This document shows positions 60,365 through 64,000 of a stretch of 64,000 bases of DNA, in pieces. The translations under genes and the position numbers were made by a program. The DNA comes from Lasiodiplodia sp. COLG20. Taxonomy: Eukaryota; Ascomycota; Dothideomycetes; Botryosphaeriales; Botryosphaeriaceae. Position 1 is the first letter of the stretch; each line of letters starts with the position of its first letter. The stretch spans positions 3,100,001-3,164,000 of the forward strand of contig VNWV01000001.1 of the NCBI GenBank assembly GCA_009801085.1, given 5' to 3'. The notes beneath the pieces were generated by a model. That model searched no databases, was not told where the DNA came from, and saw only the letters and a list, made by a program, of their open reading frames with translations.

Positions 60365-61566
60365 ATGCGGTCCTCCGTTTTCCCCTTGGTCCTGAGCGTT
60401 GCTTCTGCAGCCCTTGCATTCGATCCATTGCTTGGATTCAACAATTTTGTGGAGGTTGAGAACCGTACTCTTGATGAGATCTATCAAGAAGCTCTGAAGG
60501 AAGGAGGCGTTGTGACTGTCTGGCATGGAGGGTACGTTCGGGACCACAGGAGTTGTTACGCTGGCTGACTTTCTTGGTTTCCAAAGAGATGAGGTGCACC
60601 AGCAGGATGGCCTCAAAGAAGCCTTTGAAGCACGCTTCCCAGGCATGACGCTGAACCTTACCGTCGACCTTTCGAAGTACCACGATGTCAACCTTGATAG
60701 GCAGATCGCTACGAACGATCTGTACGTGGATAGCATAATACTCCAGACACTGAACGACTACCCCAGATGGAAATCGCAAGGAGCTCTGCTCCCTTACAAG
60801 CCCTCCGGCTGGGAGCATGTGTTTGGCGACTTCAAGGATCCTGGCGGTGCCTACACCGGTCTCTTCATCTACAGCTGGTCCAACGTCTGGAACACCGACT
60901 ATGTGGACAACGCCGCCGCGCCTAAGGAATTCACAGACTATCTGAAACCTGAGTTCAAGGATAAGCTTGTTCTGACCTATCCCAACGACGATGATGCCAT
61001 CCTCTTCGCCTTTGATTTGATGTGAGCCCAAGACCATCCTCCCCTCAACGTCAAAGCGTCACATACTGAACAGCCGCAGAATGAAACAGTACGGCTACTC
61101 CTGGTTCGACAAGCTTCTGGAGCAGAACCCCCGCTGGGTCCGCGGCACGGCCACGCCCGCCACCGTCGTCGGTTCATCAAACGGATCTTGGACCGCAAGC
61201 TTCACCACCACACTCGGCGGCTTCGTCACCGCTCCGTACAACATCTCGTATCCCGAGTCGGGCACATTCGTGACCTGGCCACAGACGGGTGCCATCCTCA
61301 GGGGCGCTCCGCATCCCGAGGGGGCGAAGCTACTCCACTCGTTCATGCTGTCGGAGGAACGCCAGCGCACGATGGGAGTGTGGAGCGTGCGCACGGATAT
61401 TCCGGGCCCGGCAGGCCTGCCCAAGATCCTAGATATGCCCGGGACGGATCCCACACTGTTCAGCAAGTGGATGTCGGACCGTGCGGCGGTTGAGAGGCTG
61501 CGGTTTTTCTTCGAGGACCGTCTCGGACCTGCGGACGCTATCAGCCCCCTGGACGATGATATCTAA
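60365..61566 (+). CDS. Secreted type-2 periplasmic-binding-like protein (Fe/polyamine SBP-like)
   Basis: Exons 60365-60531, 60587-61021 and 61080-61566 give 362 residues. A signal peptide (MRSSVFPLVLSVASAALA) precedes a fold resembling bacterial ABC-transporter solute-binding proteins: IYQEALKEGGVVTVWHGG, then EAFEARFPGMTLNL, and in the C-lobe WPQTGAILRGAPHPEGAKL. Fungi have such secreted orphan proteins without the ABC membrane partner. Ligands in bacterial relatives are iron or polyamines; here it is unknown. An ancient bacterial transfer is a common explanation for this family, but the fungal introns show full naturalisation. Spliced joins restore HGGDEVHQQDG and FDLIMKQYG, supporting the model. 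Confidence 0.85.
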
Positions 61567-62850
61567 ACATATCATATACACGGCAGCACTGTAATGTACT
61601 CATTTACAATCTGTAGAGCAATTTTCCCAGCTGATTTAATATCAATCCTGCCCCTTTCTTCATGTCGTGCCATGTGAATAGATGAAGAGAAGAATATTAT
61701 TATTTAGTAATGACCCGGAGAGATCCAGAGAATTCTCTTCAATTTAGCCGAGGCAAGTAGAGCGCCATTATACTCCCTCTTCCGTAGGGCGCAGCAGAGT
61801 TTCTTGCTCGCGCCGGTCAGGTCCTGTGCATGGTAGATATCCACCCATGATTCTGCCGATCAAGCAAGGGGCTTAAAAGAAGGCGAACTGTCGCCGTTTA
61901 CAAGCGTCAGCGCTTGATCCTGGAAGATCGATCCAGCAGACCCAGAATTCCCGCTTGTAAGCTGCTTGTTTGATTGCTCAAGGACTTTCCGAATGGCTGC
62001 ATTGCCTTATCGTATACTCTGCGCAATTCCGCAGCACGATGGCCTGCACAAGGGAGGAGAACGACGAGTGTAGCGATAGCTACGTGGGACCGACATGACT
62101 GTAATGAAGAGTAGGGGCGAAGATTCGGTAGCACGAAAGAGCGGGGCAGATAATCAGGTGCTCTTGGCAATTTTCTGGGGTCATGCAATGCCCCAATTCC
62201 TCACACCAGTCGCCTTCTAGCTTTCACTCCCACCCTCTACTATGGTTTATTTTTAAGAATCATACATCGACATTGTAATCTACCTCGATTGCTTATTACT
62301 AGATAAGTGTTCACTGATTTTTTTAGTGAAAATTGACTCCACGGGGGTAGAGTGCAAAGCAAGATCAGGCCCTACGCCCGCGAACAGTATGTACAAGAAA
62401 CAAATCTAAATATACATTCAAATTGAAAATTGATTAGATGGTGACCCCTGTCGCCAAGATTATGGATTTGGACTCCTTCCTAGGGTGATGATAGGTCAGT
62501 ACCCCAGTCCTTCCTGAAAAAGCAATTCGGTACTACTAATCAGCTGCAAGAGGAGGCTGTATGATAGGCGCGTGTGGTTCTCTTGTCATTGTGAGAGGAC
62601 GAAGGATTCCTTGGCGGCGCTTCTATGCGGCTGAACACGAAGCAATGGCTTGCACGAGGGCTCACACGAGGGCTTACACAAACAAATTGCGCTCGACCCA
62701 TGCATACTCAGCCCAGGCTGCAGTGAAAATTTTCAGGGGCAGTGTTGCTCTCTCTCCTCCTGTTTGAAAAAAAGCCCTCCCGTTCCGTTGTTGGCACAAA
62801 GAAGACTAACGCGATCATCGACCTGGCCGCAGCAGTCTGAATAAACCACA
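61567..62850. other. Intergenic, no gene seen
   Basis: About 1.3 kb, AT-rich at 62,220-62,450. No convincing gene on either strand. Confidence 0.55.
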
Positions 62851-64000
62851 ATGCCTGGGGAAGAATCCCCAATCGGCATCCAAAGGCTTGATGCCTCAGT
62901 CATATTTGAGGGAAAGACTGATGATGGGCCCATAGCTAAGTGCGTGTTCTCCGATCACCTCAGCCACGATAAGTTGTGAAAATATTTGCTTATTTATTCG
63001 CTAGTATCGTGTTCGTCCACGGCCTGGGTGGCCACCCTTACAAAACATGGCTCTGGAACTCCAGGTCGACTACGAAAGCCGCGAATTCTAATCAGGGAAG
63101 AGATCGCATTCGGAAACTTTTTCGCATGAAACGTGGCGGACAACCACAGCAACCTGAGGACGTAGAGAGGGAATGCGTCTATTGGCCTGCTGAACTGTTA
63201 CCTGAAGTTATCCCAGATGCGAGGATCATTACCTACGGATACGATGCAGACGTGATTGGCGGCATGTTCCAGAGCCACAACAAAAACAGTATCCTTCAAC
63301 ATGGTAGTGATCTGATGGTGAAGATTGAGAGATCTTTGCGTAATGAAGTAAGCTGAAGATATGTTTGAACATGAGGTGTTTCTCTAACTCGTCGATTTAC
63401 TGCAGAAACCGATCATTTTTGTTGCCCACAGTCTCGGTGGACTTGTCGTCAAGAATGTACGGCTCTCTGAGTTGTTGTGTTTCGCAATGCTAAAAAATAC
63501 GCCGGCAGGCTATTCAAAGGTGCAGAAACAATCTGAGCGAGAAATACCAGGCACTCTACCATCGCATTTGCGGGGTGGTGTTCTGAGGAACTCCGCACAG
63601 AGGAAGCGATTCTGCGTCCTGGGCTCAAATCGCCTCCAACTTAGCCTCAACCGTCCTGTATGACAGCAACAAGAGGATCATGCAAGACCTTGAAGTCAAC
63701 TCTCAGATTCTTGACATCATTCAGGACGACTTTATAAAGCTTTTGGATCAGGACAACAGTATCAAAGTTCACACATTCCAGGAAGGTCGGGGTCTATCCA
63801 GTGTCAAGGGATTTTCAGGAAAGGTACTTCTTCATTTGATGCTCCTTGGATCAAGTATCTGACGCTATAGATTGTGGATGAATTCTCGTCCAAACTCGGC
63901 CATTCACGGGAACTTGTCGAGTCCATCAGTGCCGACCATAGGGACATGGTCAAATTTGGGTCCAAGGATGATGCTGGATTCAGGGCGGTATCTGATGTAC
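62851..64000 (+). pseudogene. NLR/STAND N-terminal alpha/beta-hydrolase domain with in-frame stop, cut by window end
   Basis: Exons 62851-62939, 63005-63347, 63406-63456, 63509-63823 and 63871-64000 spell the N-terminal domain found on many fungal STAND/NLR-like receptors: NIVFVHGLGGHPYKTW, then FVAHSLGGLVVKN with the nucleophile Ser, then EKYQALYHRICGVVF, a TGA, and GTPHRGSDSASW. The TGA at 63584-63586 stands where relatives have Leu, Phe or Met. Sequence after the stop still matches the family, including SSKLG and the VESISADH motif, so decay is recent. Phases of all exons agree. The NTPase and repeat domains would lie beyond the window. Alternatives are a sequencing error or a rare readthrough. 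Confidence 0.75.

Overview
The window is nuclear DNA of a filamentous ascomycete (Pezizomycotina). Most genes carry short introns of about 47-97 bp with GTRNGT donors, CTRAY-like branch sites and YAG acceptors. Intergenic spaces are long, and the protein families (heme-thiolate peroxygenase, allantoate-type transporter, Yap-type bZIP, NLR-type alpha/beta hydrolase domain) are typical of these fungi. I rebuilt exon structures by hand. In every multi-exon gene except the one at 29.2 kb the exon lengths sum to an intact frame, apart from one in-frame stop in the last gene.

Left part (1-20.3 kb): a cholesterol-oxidase-like GMC flavoenzyme runs off the left edge. Next comes a secreted repeat precursor at 6.2 kb with eleven copies of PEWDYG, ten of them followed by a Kex2-type Lys-Arg. 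Then follow an FAD amine oxidase of the saccharopine/fructosyl-amino-acid oxidase type, a Dal5-like MFS transporter, a secreted amidase, a secreted heme-thiolate peroxidase and a large membrane protein. The precursor plus two oxidases, an amidase and a transporter could be a fungal RiPP cluster without the usual UstY oxidase. It could equally be an amide/amine-use cluster next to an unrelated secreted-peptide gene.

Middle (20.3-29.1 kb): gene-poor sequence holding a decayed cytochrome P450 C-terminus, a six-cysteine small secreted protein and a patch of imperfect tandem repeats.

Right-centre (29.1-43.7 kb): a short gene with an unresolved intron, a BTB-like protein, a dynamin-like large GTPase with seven introns, a 326-bp Mutator-type MITE with a perfect 9-bp target duplication, an FHA protein whose gene arose by internal duplication, and a hemerythrin-like protein.

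Right (44.8-64 kb): two short-chain dehydrogenases, a small conserved hypothetical, a four-TM protein, a DUF2306-like membrane protein, a class-C beta-lactamase-fold hydrolase, an NAD-dependent epimerase-like enzyme, a Yap-type bZIP factor and a secreted solute-binding-like protein. Last is the N-terminal alpha/beta-hydrolase domain of an NLR-like (STAND) gene, interrupted by an in-frame TGA and cut by the right edge. I found no rRNA, convincing tRNA or CRISPR array.
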